Below, piece by piece: positions 8,370-17,449 of a stretch of DNA of 64,000 bases; the stretch's first letter is position 1, and the number at the start of each line of letters is the position of its first letter. The position numbers were made by a program, and so were the translations under genes. The DNA is from Ketobacter sp. (lineage in GTDB: Bacteria; Pseudomonadota; Gammaproteobacteria; Pseudomonadales; Ketobacteraceae): positions 124,001-188,000 of the forward strand of contig NZ_RCHN01000046.1 in NCBI RefSeq assembly GCF_003671495.1, given 5' to 3'. The notes under the pieces were generated by a model. It was not told the origin of the DNA and ran no database searches. It was given only the letters and a program-made list of their open reading frames with translations.

Positions 8370-9360
8370 TCTGAACCTGGAAAGTCTGTTGCGGACGGTT
8401 CGTGACGGCAGCGGCCTGTTGCACAAACGGGATATCCAGCGGGTGCAGCGGCAGTTGCTGGAATCTCCCGCGCTGGATTATCCCAACGGGGACGATGCGG
8501 CGGTGATTCCCAATGGTGAACACTTCGATCTGTTGGCCGGTGAAGGTTTCATGGATCAGTTCGTGGCGGCGGACCCGTGGTTTGCCGGTTGGTGCGGCGT
8601 GCTGGTGAACGTCAGTGATATTGCCGCCATGGGCGGGCGTCCGGTGGCGGTGGTCAATGCCCTCTGGGGGGGCGCCGATCCGCAAACCGAGCGCTTGTTG
8701 CAGGGGATGTGTGCGGCCTCGCGCGCCTATGGTGTGCCCATCGTGGGCGGCCATACCAACCTGCAGTGTGCGGAGTTGCGGCTGTCCGTATCCATTCTGG
8801 GGCGGGCGCAACGGGTGCTCAGCAGTTTCAGCGCCCGCCCCGGCCAGCATCTGGTGATGGCGGTGGACTTGCGCGGGCAATACCAGCCCCCCTTCAACAA
8901 TTGGAATGCCTCTACCCGGGCGCCGGCTGAACGCCTGCGCCAGGACATCGAGCTGTTACCGCAGATTGCCGAATCGCAACTGGCCACGGCCGCCAAAGAC
9001 ATCAGCCAGGCCGGCCTGCTGGGCACCTGCGTCATGTTGCTGGAAAGTTCCAACGTGGGCGCGCACATTCAGTTGGAGCAGGTGCCGAAACCCGAGGCGG
9101 TCAGTTGGCCGCAATGGCTGCAGACCTTCCCTAGTTTTGGTTTTCTGCTGACTTGTGATGACGCGCACCTGGGCACGCTGCTGTCGCTGTTCACGCAACG
9201 TTCCATTCACGCTGCGGCCATTGGCCGTATCAATGATTCCGGTCTGTGCACGGTTTCCTGGCATCAGCAGAGCGACCTGTTCTGGGATCTGCGTGCAACG
9301 CCGCTGACCGGTATGCGAGGCAATGACATGAGAAGCCCCGATGTAACCAGAGGTGATTAA
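8362..9360 (+). CDS. nitF: NitF, AIR synthase-related (PurM/ThiL-like) protein
   Basis: This 332-residue protein belongs to the AIR synthase-related ATP-binding superfamily (PurM, SelD, HypE, ThiL). Typical features are YPNGDDAAVIP near residue 40, a WCGVLVNVSDIAAMGGRPVAVVNALWG block, and GVPIVGGHTNL, followed by a C-terminal AIRS_C-like half with LLGTCVMLLESS. It overlaps nitE by eight bases, so the cluster is translationally coupled. It may use ATP to activate or phosphorylate an intermediate; this is inference from the superfamily. Confidence 0.86.
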   Translation: MSDLNLESLLRTVRDGSGLLHKRDIQRVQRQLLESPALDYPNGDDAAVIPNGEHFDLLAGEGFMDQFVAADPWFAGWCGVLVNVSDIAAMGGRPVAVVNALWGGADPQTERLLQGMCAASRAYGVPIVGGHTNLQCAELRLSVSILGRAQRVLSSFSARPGQHLVMAVDLRGQYQPPFNNWNASTRAPAERLRQDIELLPQIAESQLATAAKDISQAGLLGTCVMLLESSNVGAHIQLEQVPKPEAVSWPQWLQTFPSFGFLLTCDDAHLGTLLSLFTQRSIHAAAIGRINDSGLCTVSWHQQSDLFWDLRATPLTGMRGNDMRSPDVTRGD

Positions 9361-9373
9361 AGAGGACAACATC

Positions 9374-9655
9374 ATGCCTGAAACCTATTTTCGCGTGCGC
9401 TGGCCCGACGGCAAAGAGCAAAGCTGCTATTCGCCGTCCAGTATTGTGGCGGACTACTTCCGGCCGGAGACGGACTATTCACTCACCGACTTTATTCGCA
9501 TCAGTGAGTCCGCCCTGGGCGAAGCCAGTGAACGGGTCAAACAGAAGTTTGGCTACTACTGTTCCAGTGCGGCCGACCAACTGCAACAGATCCGTCAGAC
9601 CGCGGCGCGCTTCGAGGCGTCGGATCGCGTCACCGTTTTGCACATCCATCAGTAA
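9374..9655 (+). CDS. nitG: NitG, MSMEG_0570-family small nitrogen starvation response protein
   Basis: This 93-residue protein is the small conserved member of the Nit1C cluster. It starts with METYFRVRWPDG-like sequence (PETYFRVRWPDGKEQSCYSP), has a helical middle, and ends in VTVLHIHQ. I start at ATG 9374, preceded by AGAGGA; an in-frame GTG at 9353 lies inside nitF. No function is established. Confidence 0.85.
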   Translation: MPETYFRVRWPDGKEQSCYSPSSIVADYFRPETDYSLTDFIRISESALGEASERVKQKFGYYCSSAADQLQQIRQTAARFEASDRVTVLHIHQ

Positions 9656-9667
9656 ACTGGAGCGAAC

Positions 9668-10933
9668 ATGCAACATTATTCCGTGATCATTGTTGGCGGC
9701 GGTCAGGCTGGGCTTGCCATCAGTCACTATTGTCAGAAATACGGGCTTTCCCATTTGGTGTTGGAAAAAGGGCGGATCATGAACGCCTGGAAAGACAAGC
9801 GCTGGGACAGCTTCACCCTGGTTACGCCGAACTGGCAGTGTCTGCTGCCGGAGCATCCCTATGACGGTGATGATCCCCACGGTTTTATGAACCGGGAACA
9901 GATCATCGCCTATCTGGATCGTTTTGCAGAAAAAGTGGCGGCGCCGGTGCTGGAGCATACCGAGGTGCTCAAGGTCAGCCACGATGGCAGCCGCTACCAG
10001 GTGCATACCTCCAACGGGGATTTTGTGGCGGATCAGGTGGTGGTGGCCGCCGGCAGCTATCAGCAGCCCATCATCCCGCGTCTGGCGGAGCGCCTGCCAG
10101 CGGACATCCAGCAAATGCATTCCGAGCAGTACAAGAATCCCGGCCAGCTGCAGTCGGGCGCGGTGCTGGTGGTGGGCTCCGGTCAATCCGGGGCACAGAT
10201 TGCGGAAGACCTGCACCTGGCCGGCAAACAGGTTCACCTGGCCGTGGGCGAGGCACCCCGTTGTGCCCGCTTTTATCGGGGTCGGGATGTGGTGGATTGG
10301 CTTACGGACATGAAGTATTACGAGATGCCGGTGCATGAACATCCCTTAAAAGAAGGGGTGCGGGACAACACCAATCACTATGTCACCGGGCGCGACGGCG
10401 GGCGTGATATTGATTTGCGGCGGTTCGCCCTGGAGGGCATGGAGCTGTACGGCAAGCTGCGGGATGGGGATGCCCGGCAATTGCAGTTTACGCCGACTCT
10501 CAAAGCCGCGCTCGACAGTGCCGATGCCACCTACAACAGCATCAATGAACGCATTGACCAGTACATCGAAAAACACCGGATCGAGGCGCCGCCGGGGCAA
10601 CGTTACCAGCCGCTGTGGCAGCCGCCGACCGAGCGTGAATCCCTGGATTTAGCGACGGCGGGCATTACCGATGTGATCTGGTGTATCGGTTTCCGGCCGG
10701 ATTATCACTGGCTGGAGGTGCCGGTCTTCGACGGCAAAGGTTATCCCACCCATGTCCGCGGTGTGACGGCGTTTCCCGGTCTCTATTTTATCGGCTTGCC
10801 CTGGCTTTATACCTGGGGGTCGGGGCGCTTTTCCGGCGTGGATCAGGATGCCTGCCATGTGGTGGAGCACATCTGTGCCCGGGCCCGCAGCAGTCATTGG
10901 AAGCAAGCCAGTGGTCTCTATCAACTGGGTTGA
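9668..10933 (+). CDS. nitH: NitH, MSMEG_0569-family flavin-dependent oxidoreductase
   Basis: This 421-residue enzyme resembles flavin-containing monooxygenases. IIVGGGQAGLAI near the N-terminus is the FAD dinucleotide-binding motif, and VLVVGSGQSGAQIAEDL (about residue 165) is a second Rossmann motif for NAD(P)H. A late IWCIGFRPDY segment is the ATG-like motif of this class. It closes the Nit1C operon, 12 bases after nitG. In the family it is needed for growth on cyanide, presumably oxidising an intermediate. It is convergent with rsgA; I see no clear terminator in the 34-bp gap. Confidence 0.9.
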   Translation: MQHYSVIIVGGGQAGLAISHYCQKYGLSHLVLEKGRIMNAWKDKRWDSFTLVTPNWQCLLPEHPYDGDDPHGFMNREQIIAYLDRFAEKVAAPVLEHTEVLKVSHDGSRYQVHTSNGDFVADQVVVAAGSYQQPIIPRLAERLPADIQQMHSEQYKNPGQLQSGAVLVVGSGQSGAQIAEDLHLAGKQVHLAVGEAPRCARFYRGRDVVDWLTDMKYYEMPVHEHPLKEGVRDNTNHYVTGRDGGRDIDLRRFALEGMELYGKLRDGDARQLQFTPTLKAALDSADATYNSINERIDQYIEKHRIEAPPGQRYQPLWQPPTERESLDLATAGITDVIWCIGFRPDYHWLEVPVFDGKGYPTHVRGVTAFPGLYFIGLPWLYTWGSGRFSGVDQDACHVVEHICARARSSHWKQASGLYQLG

Positions 10934-10967
10934 AGCGGAACCCCGAGTCGAACTGAAACGAACGCCG

Positions 10968-11978
10968 TCAGGCTTCCAGTAACGCCTGGCGAATGGCGAA
11001 GTAGTTGTCGAAGCGTTGGGGGTGGACGTCGCCCCGCGCCACGGCAGCCTGCAGGGCACAGCCGGGTTCCTGCTGGTGTTTGCAGTCGCGGAACTTGCAC
11101 TCAAAACGCCAGGGCGCAAAATCGTGGAAGCCGTCGATCACACTGTCCGGTTCCAGGTGCCACAGACCGAATTCCCGAATCCCCGGCGAATCGATCAGAT
11201 CCCCCCCGCTGGGAAAATGAAACAGCCGCGCATTGGTGGTGGTGTGGCGGCCCAGTTTGGAATTTTCCGACAACTCCCCCACCTTGGCGTTCACCCCCGG
11301 TAGCAAGCCGTTCACCAGGGAGGATTTACCCACTCCGGACTGGCCCACAAACACCGAAGTGTGCTGATCCAGTTGCTGTTTCAGTTCCTCCAGTCCATGC
11401 AGGGTTTTGGCCGAACACTCCCACACTTCATAACCGATGTCCCGATAGATGGTCAGCAGTTGGTCCAGCATCACCTCGTTCATGTCGGTGATCAGATCGG
11501 TTTTGTTGAGCAGGATCTTGATGTTGAGTTGCTGCAGTTCCGCCGCCACCAGATAGCGGTCGATCAGGACGCTGGAAGGCGCCGGTTCCGGAGTAATCAC
11601 CAGCACCATAAAGTCGATGTTGGCGGCCACCGGTTTCAGGTTACCGCGGGGGTCCGGGCGCGACAGCAGAGAGCTGCGGGGCAGCACGGTTTCAATCACC
11701 CCATAACCGGACTTACCCTGGCGCATCACCACCCGGTCCCCGGCCACAATGGCGCCGACGTTGGCGCGAAAGTGGCACTGTGTCGTGTGCTCCGGGTTCG
11801 ACCCCGGTTCCACTTCCACCAAGGTGCCGAAGTGGCTGACCACCAGACCTTCCTCTTCGTCCCCCAACTCGTCGGAGTCGCCCACCGTGCCGGCTTTTTT
11901 GGCCATGCGGGCGGCTTTTTCGTCCTGAATTTTCTGGATGCGCCAGGACTGGCGGCGGGTGAGTTTGCGTTTGCTCAT
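10968..11978 (-). CDS. rsgA: Small ribosomal subunit biogenesis GTPase RsgA
   Basis: This 336-residue circularly permuted GTPase assists late 30S assembly. An OB-fold (about residues 55-120) is followed by GTPase motifs in the order G4 (LNKTD), G1 (VGQSGVGKSSLVN), G3 (DSPGIREFG). The C-terminal zinc-binding region has C and H residues in CKFRDCKHQQEPGC. I start at ATG 11978, which gives the usual MSKRKLTRRQ start; a TTG six codons upstream is less likely. It is divergent from orn as in pseudomonads. Confidence 0.95.
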   Translation of the reverse strand: MSKRKLTRRQSWRIQKIQDEKAARMAKKAGTVGDSDELGDEEEGLVVSHFGTLVEVEPGSNPEHTTQCHFRANVGAIVAGDRVVMRQGKSGYGVIETVLPRSSLLSRPDPRGNLKPVAANIDFMVLVITPEPAPSSVLIDRYLVAAELQQLNIKILLNKTDLITDMNEVMLDQLLTIYRDIGYEVWECSAKTLHGLEELKQQLDQHTSVFVGQSGVGKSSLVNGLLPGVNAKVGELSENSKLGRHTTTNARLFHFPSGGDLIDSPGIREFGLWHLEPDSVIDGFHDFAPWRFECKFRDCKHQQEPGCALQAAVARGDVHPQRFDNYFAIRQALLEA

Positions 11979-12067
11979 GAAGGCCTTTACGGTCAAAATC
12001 CGGTTCTTGCGCTATTCTACGTTATTAACCCGTGTGCCAGAAGGCAGAATCGACCCAAGGACTTTGC

Positions 12068-12616
12068 ATGACTACCGACCGAAAGAACAATCTGATCTGG
12101 CTGGATCTGGAGATGACCGGGCTGGATCCGGACGCCGATGTGATTATTGAGATCGCCACCATCGTCACCGATGCGGAACTCAATATTCTGGCGGAAGGCC
12201 CGGTGTTCGCGGTGCATCAAACGGATGCCACTCTGGCGCGTATGGATGAGTGGTGTACCAATCAGCACGGCAAATCCGGACTGACCGACCGGGTGCGACA
12301 GAGCACGGTGAATGAGGCTGCAGCGGAGCAGGCCACCATGGATTTCCTGAGTCAGTGGGTGGATGCGGGCGCGTCCCCCATGTGCGGCAACAGCATCTGC
12401 CAGGACCGCCGCTTTCTGTATCGTTACATGCCCAAACTGGAAGCCTTCTTCCACTATCGAAACCTGGATGTAAGCACCCTCAAGGAACTGGCCCGACGTT
12501 GGAATCCCGATGCCATGCAGGGTTTCAAAAAATCCGCCACCCACCTGGCCTTGGACGACATACGCGAATCCATCGCGGAGTTGAAACATTACCGGCAGAC
12601 TTTTATTCGCACTTGA
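12068..12616 (+). CDS. orn: Oligoribonuclease
   Basis: This 182-residue 3'-5' exoribonuclease of the DEDDh class degrades 2-5 nt RNAs and pGpG. WLDLEMTGLDP carries the first D and E, and GNSICQDRRFL and HLALDDIRESI carry later acidic residues with the preceding H in SATHLALDD. Length matches E. coli Orn. The ATG at 12068 follows AAGG; open frame continues upstream without support. With a GGDEF enzyme also in this window, Orn's pGpG role is relevant to c-di-GMP turnover. Confidence 0.96.
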   Translation: MTTDRKNNLIWLDLEMTGLDPDADVIIEIATIVTDAELNILAEGPVFAVHQTDATLARMDEWCTNQHGKSGLTDRVRQSTVNEAAAEQATMDFLSQWVDAGASPMCGNSICQDRRFLYRYMPKLEAFFHYRNLDVSTLKELARRWNPDAMQGFKKSATHLALDDIRESIAELKHYRQTFIRT

Positions 12617-12635
12617 TGAATGCGCGTCTGAACCT

Positions 12636-13736
12636 TCATCCCTGATCATTCGGGTCTGGCGCTGCACTTTCGGGCACCTGCCCATGGCGGGCCAGCGCCC
12701 AGTGCACATGCTCCCGCACCAATTCCGAGGGGTGTTGGGCCCGGCTCCACAGCGCCTTGATCACCGCCTCTGAGCTGGGGGCATTGCCCAACCCCACCGC
12801 CAGATTGCGCAACCAGCGTGGGTAGCCGATCCGGCGAATGGCGGAGCCTTCGGTTTTTTGCAGATAGGTGGCCTCATCCCACAGAAACAACTCCACCAGG
12901 GAGCGATCCTGCAGCTGATGCCGGGGCAGGAAATCCGCTTCCTGGGTGTAGCGGGCAAACCGGTTCCAGGGGCACACCAGCTGGCAGTCGTCGCAACCGA
13001 ACACCCGGTTGCCCATGGGTGCCCGCAACGGTTCCGGAATGGGGCCGTGCAGCTCGATGGTGAGATAGGAGATGCATTTGCGGGCATCCAGCTGATAGGG
13101 TGCCACAATGGCCTGGGTGGGGCACACCTCCATACAGGCGTTGCAGGTGCCGCAGTGACCCCGCACCGGCGGGTCCACCGGCAGCGGAATGTCCACGAAA
13201 ATCTCCCCCAGAAAGAACCAGGACCCGGCGCTACGGTCCAGTAACAGGGTGTGCTTGCCAATCCAGCCCAGGCCGGACTTTTCCGCCAGGGCTTTCTCCA
13301 GCACCGGAGCACTGTCCACAAAGGCCCGGTAGCCGAATGGGCCGATCTGTTCTTCGATCTGCCTCCCCAGTTGGGTCAGGCGCTTGCGGATCAGTTTGTG
13401 ATAGTCGCGGCCCAGGGTGTAGCGGGAGATAAACGCCTTGGAGGCGTCCTGCAGCACGTCCACAATGGCGGTGTCCGGCGGCAGGTAATCCATGCGCGCG
13501 GTGATCACCCGCACCGTGCCCGGTTGCAGTTCTGCCGGGCGGCTGCGCTTGTGACCGTGGCGGGCCATGTAGTCCATTTCACCCTGAAAGCCGGCCGCCA
13601 GCCAGCGTTGCAGGTGGGCTTCATGTTCCCCCAGGTGCACGTCGGCGATGGCAATCTGTTGGAAGCCCAACGCCTGCCCCCAGTCTTTAATCTGCTGTGC
13701 TAGAGCCTGCAAGTCCAATGGTGAAATCCGCGTCAT
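12636..13736 (-). CDS. queG: Epoxyqueuosine reductase QueG
   Basis: This 366-residue cobalamin- and Fe-S-dependent enzyme makes the last step of queuosine synthesis in tRNA. Two ferredoxin-like clusters are visible: CGTCNACMEVCPTQAI and CDDCQLVCPWNRFA. The C-terminus (RNLAVGLGNAP...ELVREHVHWALARHG) is the HEAT-like repeat segment. I start at ATG 13736 because MTRISPLDLQALAQQI aligns with the start of E. coli QueG; ATG 13754 is in frame and possible. Convergent with orn. Confidence 0.94.
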   Translation of the reverse strand: MTRISPLDLQALAQQIKDWGQALGFQQIAIADVHLGEHEAHLQRWLAAGFQGEMDYMARHGHKRSRPAELQPGTVRVITARMDYLPPDTAIVDVLQDASKAFISRYTLGRDYHKLIRKRLTQLGRQIEEQIGPFGYRAFVDSAPVLEKALAEKSGLGWIGKHTLLLDRSAGSWFFLGEIFVDIPLPVDPPVRGHCGTCNACMEVCPTQAIVAPYQLDARKCISYLTIELHGPIPEPLRAPMGNRVFGCDDCQLVCPWNRFARYTQEADFLPRHQLQDRSLVELFLWDEATYLQKTEGSAIRRIGYPRWLRNLAVGLGNAPSSEAVIKALWSRAQHPSELVREHVHWALARHGQVPESAAPDPNDQG

Positions 13737-13793
13737 AAGCAATCCGGGTCGCATATGGTATAAGAGAGCTCGATAAAGACAAGGAGCGCCCCC

Positions 13794-15371
13794 ATGACCA
13801 GCGACAGCAGCAAGCAGTATACCAGCGAATTACCCTCGGCCCTGTACCGTGCGGCTCAGGTGCGCGAGCTGGACCGGATCGCCATTGAGGAGCACGGCAT
13901 ACCCGGGTTCGACCTGATGAGCCGGGCCGGGCAGGCAGCCTTTGACCTGTTGCGGGATCGCTGGCCCCAGGCCCGGCGCCTGTGTGTCTTCTGCGGCGTG
14001 GGCAACAACGGTGGCGACGGTTACGTGATTGCCGCCCTGGCGGAGCAGGCTGGCTTCGAGGCCCATGTGGTGCAGGTGGGCGCCAGCGACCGGATTCAGG
14101 GCGATGCCCTTACCGCCTGGCAACGGGCGGAAGCGGAGGGGGCCTCCTTCGAAACCTTTAACCCGCAAGGGGGTGATGATGCCGGCACTGCAGGGGGTTA
14201 TCACGCCGATGTGATGGTGGACGCCCTGCTGGGCACCGGTCTGAACGGGGACGTGAGGGGGGACTATCAGGCCGCCATCGACGCCATCAACCGCAGTGGC
14301 TGCCCGGTACTGGCGGTGGACATTCCATCCGGCCTCTGTGCCGATACCGGCCGGGTGTTGGGGTGCGCGGTCGTGGCCGATTGCAGCATCAGCTTTATCG
14401 GCCTCAAGCAGGGTCTGCTTAGCGGGCAGGCGCCGGATTTTGTGGGGGAATTGTATTTTGCCTCGCTGGACGTGCCGGCCCAGGTGCAGAGTGCGTTGTC
14501 GCCCTCGTCGGCCCTGATCGGTGCCGCGCAAATTCGCCGTTGGCTGCCGCCCCGTTCCCGCCTTTCCCACAAAGGTAACCATGGCCATGTGCTGGTGATC
14601 GGCGGGGACCTGGGTATGGGTGGCGCGGCTGTCATGGCCGCCGAGGCCGCCGCGCGGGCCGGTGCCGGTCTGATTTCGGTCGTGACCCGCCCGGAACACA
14701 TCAGCGCGATACTGGGGCGGCGCCCGGAGTGCATGGTGCTGGGGGCGGGAGCGGATAGCCCGGATATCCGGTCGTCACTGGAAAAGGCGGACGTGTTGGT
14801 GGTGGGGCCGGGCATCGGCCAGCACGCCTGGGGGCAGTCGTTGCTGAAGCAGGCCCTGGCCACCGACCTGCCCATGGTGCTGGATGCGGACGGGCTCAAC
14901 CTGTTGGCAGGCTGGCAGCAGGATTCGCAGCTGGCCCGGCGTGGCAATTGGGTGCTGACCCCACACCCCGGTGAAGCCGCCCGACTGTTGGGCATCAGTA
15001 CAGAAGAGGTGGCCCGGGACCGTTTTGCCACGGTACAGCGCCTGCAGCAGCAATTCGGCGGGGCGGTGGTACTGAAAGGCGCCGGCAGTCTGGTGGCGGC
15101 CGCACCGGGGGCAGAATCGGGCGAAGAGAACACCGCGCTCTGGGTGTGCCGCTCCGGCAATCCCGGTATGGCCACCGGCGGCATGGGGGATGTGTTGAGC
15201 GGCGTCATCGGCGGACTGCTGGCGCAGGGGCTGAGCCTGGAGCAGGCTGCCGCTGCCGGTGTCCAGATCCACGCCGCCGCTGGGGACCGGGCGGTGGAGC
15301 AGGCCGGTCAGCGGGGCTTGCTGGCCACAGACCTTATGCCCTATATTCGCCGCCTGGTAAATCCTCGATAG
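13794..15371 (+). CDS. nnr: Bifunctional NAD(P)H-hydrate epimerase / ADP-dependent dehydratase
   Basis: This 525-residue protein repairs hydrated NAD(P)H. The N-terminal YjeF_N half (about residues 1-225) is the epimerase, with GVGNNGGDGYV, DALLGTG and VDIPSGL. The C-terminal ribokinase-like half (about 235-520) is the dehydratase, with HKGNHGHVLVIGG, LTPHPGEAARLLG and GMATGGMGDVLSG. Fifteen bases separate it from tsaE, forming the usual nnr-tsaE-amiB-mutL-miaA-hfq run. Confidence 0.95.
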   Translation: MTSDSSKQYTSELPSALYRAAQVRELDRIAIEEHGIPGFDLMSRAGQAAFDLLRDRWPQARRLCVFCGVGNNGGDGYVIAALAEQAGFEAHVVQVGASDRIQGDALTAWQRAEAEGASFETFNPQGGDDAGTAGGYHADVMVDALLGTGLNGDVRGDYQAAIDAINRSGCPVLAVDIPSGLCADTGRVLGCAVVADCSISFIGLKQGLLSGQAPDFVGELYFASLDVPAQVQSALSPSSALIGAAQIRRWLPPRSRLSHKGNHGHVLVIGGDLGMGGAAVMAAEAAARAGAGLISVVTRPEHISAILGRRPECMVLGAGADSPDIRSSLEKADVLVVGPGIGQHAWGQSLLKQALATDLPMVLDADGLNLLAGWQQDSQLARRGNWVLTPHPGEAARLLGISTEEVARDRFATVQRLQQQFGGAVVLKGAGSLVAAAPGAESGEENTALWVCRSGNPGMATGGMGDVLSGVIGGLLAQGLSLEQAAAAGVQIHAAAGDRAVEQAGQRGLLATDLMPYIRRLVNPR

Positions 15372-15385
15372 CGAACAGGTGGTCC

Positions 15386-15847
15386 ATGCAATCACGTTTT
15401 CCCCTCCCGGATGAATCCCACACCCTGCAACTGGGACAGCAACTGGCGGCTGCGCTGGCCGGCGGCGGTGTGCTCTATTTACAGGGGGATCTGGGGGCCG
15501 GCAAAACCACCCTCAGTCGCGGCATCATCCAGGCCCTGGGGCATTCAGGCGCGGTTAAGAGTCCTACCTATACCCTGGTTGAACCCTATGAGTTGGGCGA
15601 CCTGCGCCTGTTCCACTTCGACCTGTATCGGCTTGCCGACCCCGAGGAGCTGGAGTTTATCGGTATCCGGGATTACTTCGATCCGGGCACGGTGTGTCTG
15701 ATCGAGTGGCCGGATCGCGGTGCTGACCGGATACCCCCGCCGGACCTGATTCTGACCCTGGAGAAGGTGGGGCGAGGGCGCTCGGCGACTCTGTCGGCCT
15801 GCTCTGAGAGTGGCCAAACAATGTTAGGGGCATTAACGAATATTTGA
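15386..15847 (+). CDS. tsaE: tRNA threonylcarbamoyladenosine biosynthesis ATPase TsaE
   Basis: This 153-residue P-loop ATPase works with TsaB and TsaD in t6A37 tRNA modification. GDLGAGKTTLSRG is the Walker A motif (about residues 36-48), KSPTYTLVEPY is the conserved switch-like segment, and FHFDLYRL and LIEWPDRG follow. The ATG at 15386 follows ACAGGTGG. A long upstream extension of the open frame lies inside nnr and is not coding. Confidence 0.95.
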   Translation: MQSRFPLPDESHTLQLGQQLAAALAGGGVLYLQGDLGAGKTTLSRGIIQALGHSGAVKSPTYTLVEPYELGDLRLFHFDLYRLADPEELEFIGIRDYFDPGTVCLIEWPDRGADRIPPPDLILTLEKVGRGRSATLSACSESGQTMLGALTNI

Positions 15848-15893
15848 CCAAACGGCAAAAAAAGCCTAAAAAGTCAGATGGGGAAAGTGGTTT

Positions 15894-17336
15894 GTGTTCA
15901 TGAGGTTAGGAAAGGCTTTGAAAAAGTCAGTGAAGATGCAGTTACAAACAAGCTGGATTGGGGCCACTCTGGCCCGCCTGAGCCTGTTGCTGGCGGCCCT
16001 CATTGTTGCGCCGTTGCTGCCGGCGGCGGAACAAATCAGCAGTGTCCGGGTGTGGAATGCCCCCGATAACACCCGGGTGGTGTTCGATCTCACCGGCCCG
16101 GTCACCCACCAATTGTTCACCCTGAATGCACCGGATCGGGTGGTGATCGATATTCCCAACGCAGAAAAAACACGGGCCCTGGATCTGGTGGATTTCAAAG
16201 GCGGTCCGCTGGTGAATGTGCGCAGTGCGGCCCAGGCCAACGGTGATTTGCGGGTGGTGCTGGATCTGGATCGTCGTCTCAACCCCAAAAGTTTTTTGTT
16301 GAAACCCAGCGACCAGTACGGTCACCGCCTGGTGATTGACCTGGAACAGGTGGGCGCCAAAGCGGGCACCGCGGCCAGGCCCCAGGCGCCGGCGGCCGCG
16401 CCGGTCAGCCAGCCGAAATCCTACAGCACTGCAAAATCCTACAGTACCATGGGCAGTGGCCGCGATATTGTGGTGGCCATTGATGCCGGCCACGGCGGAG
16501 AAGACCCAGGCGCCATCGGCCCCAGCGGCACCCGGGAGAAAGACATCGTGCTGCAGATTTCCCGCCGTATCTACAATGTGTTGAAGGTGGAGCAAGGTAT
16601 CAAGCCGGTGCTCATCCGCACCGGCGATTACTTCGTGCCCCTGGCCACCCGGCGCGAGATGGCCCGCCGCAAGTACAACGCCGACCTCTTCGTGTCCGTC
16701 CATGCAGACGCCTTTGACAATCATCGTGCCCGGGGGGCCTCTGTGTTTGCGCTCTCCCGACGGGGCGCCACCAGTACCCTGGCACGGGTGCTGGCGGAAA
16801 AAGAGAACCAGTCCGATGCCATTGGCGGCGTGCAGATCAATAACGCCGATGAAATGGTGACCTCAGTGATTTACGACCTGGCTATGGAAGGCAGCATGGA
16901 ACACAGCATTAAAGTGGGGTCCATGGTGTTGCGGGAAATGGGCGGCGTCACCCACCTGCACAAGAAGCAGCTGGAACAGGCGGGTTTTGCCGTGCTGAAA
17001 TCCCCGGACATTCCCTCCATCCTGGTGGAAACCGGATTCATCTCCAATCCCACAGAAGAGCGTAACCTCAAATCCCAGGATCACCAGGTGAAGCTGTCCC
17101 GGGCGATTGGCCGCGGCATCATTGCCTACTTTGACCAGCATCCTCCGCCGGGCACCTACTTTGCCGCCCGCAAACAACAGCGGGATGCTCAGCAGCATCG
17201 CATCGCCCGGGGTGAAACCCTGTCGGAGATAGCCCAGCGCTACCGGGTGGATCTGGCGGCGCTGATGCAGTACAACCAGCTCACCACCACCGACCTGATC
17301 CGCGAAGGCCAGGTGCTGCGCATTCCCCACTCCTGA
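15894..17336 (+). CDS. amiB: N-acetylmuramoyl-L-alanine amidase (AmiB/C type)
   Basis: This exported amidase splits septal peptidoglycan. A Sec signal (about residues 1-44, ending LPAAEQ) precedes an AMIN domain (about 47-150), an Amidase_3 catalytic domain (about 197-410; AIDAGHGGEDPGA with zinc His, VSVHADAF, LVETGFISN) and one C-terminal LysM (about 435-480; RGETLSEIAQRY). I use the GTG at 15894 because GGGGA lies eight bases upstream; ATG 15900 is two codons later. A low-complexity Ala/Pro/Ser linker joins AMIN and catalytic domains. Confidence 0.93.
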   Translation: MFMRLGKALKKSVKMQLQTSWIGATLARLSLLLAALIVAPLLPAAEQISSVRVWNAPDNTRVVFDLTGPVTHQLFTLNAPDRVVIDIPNAEKTRALDLVDFKGGPLVNVRSAAQANGDLRVVLDLDRRLNPKSFLLKPSDQYGHRLVIDLEQVGAKAGTAARPQAPAAAPVSQPKSYSTAKSYSTMGSGRDIVVAIDAGHGGEDPGAIGPSGTREKDIVLQISRRIYNVLKVEQGIKPVLIRTGDYFVPLATRREMARRKYNADLFVSVHADAFDNHRARGASVFALSRRGATSTLARVLAEKENQSDAIGGVQINNADEMVTSVIYDLAMEGSMEHSIKVGSMVLREMGGVTHLHKKQLEQAGFAVLKSPDIPSILVETGFISNPTEERNLKSQDHQVKLSRAIGRGIIAYFDQHPPPGTYFAARKQQRDAQQHRIARGETLSEIAQRYRVDLAALMQYNQLTTTDLIREGQVLRIPHS

Positions 17337-17449
17337 GCCGATATGCCACCTGTCCGCCCTGGCCGAATCCGCTCCCGGCCTCGGCGGGTCCTGCAAAGTA
17401 CGTTATCATAGTGCCCCATTCGTGACAGGATCAGAGGTAAGGTTTTCCG

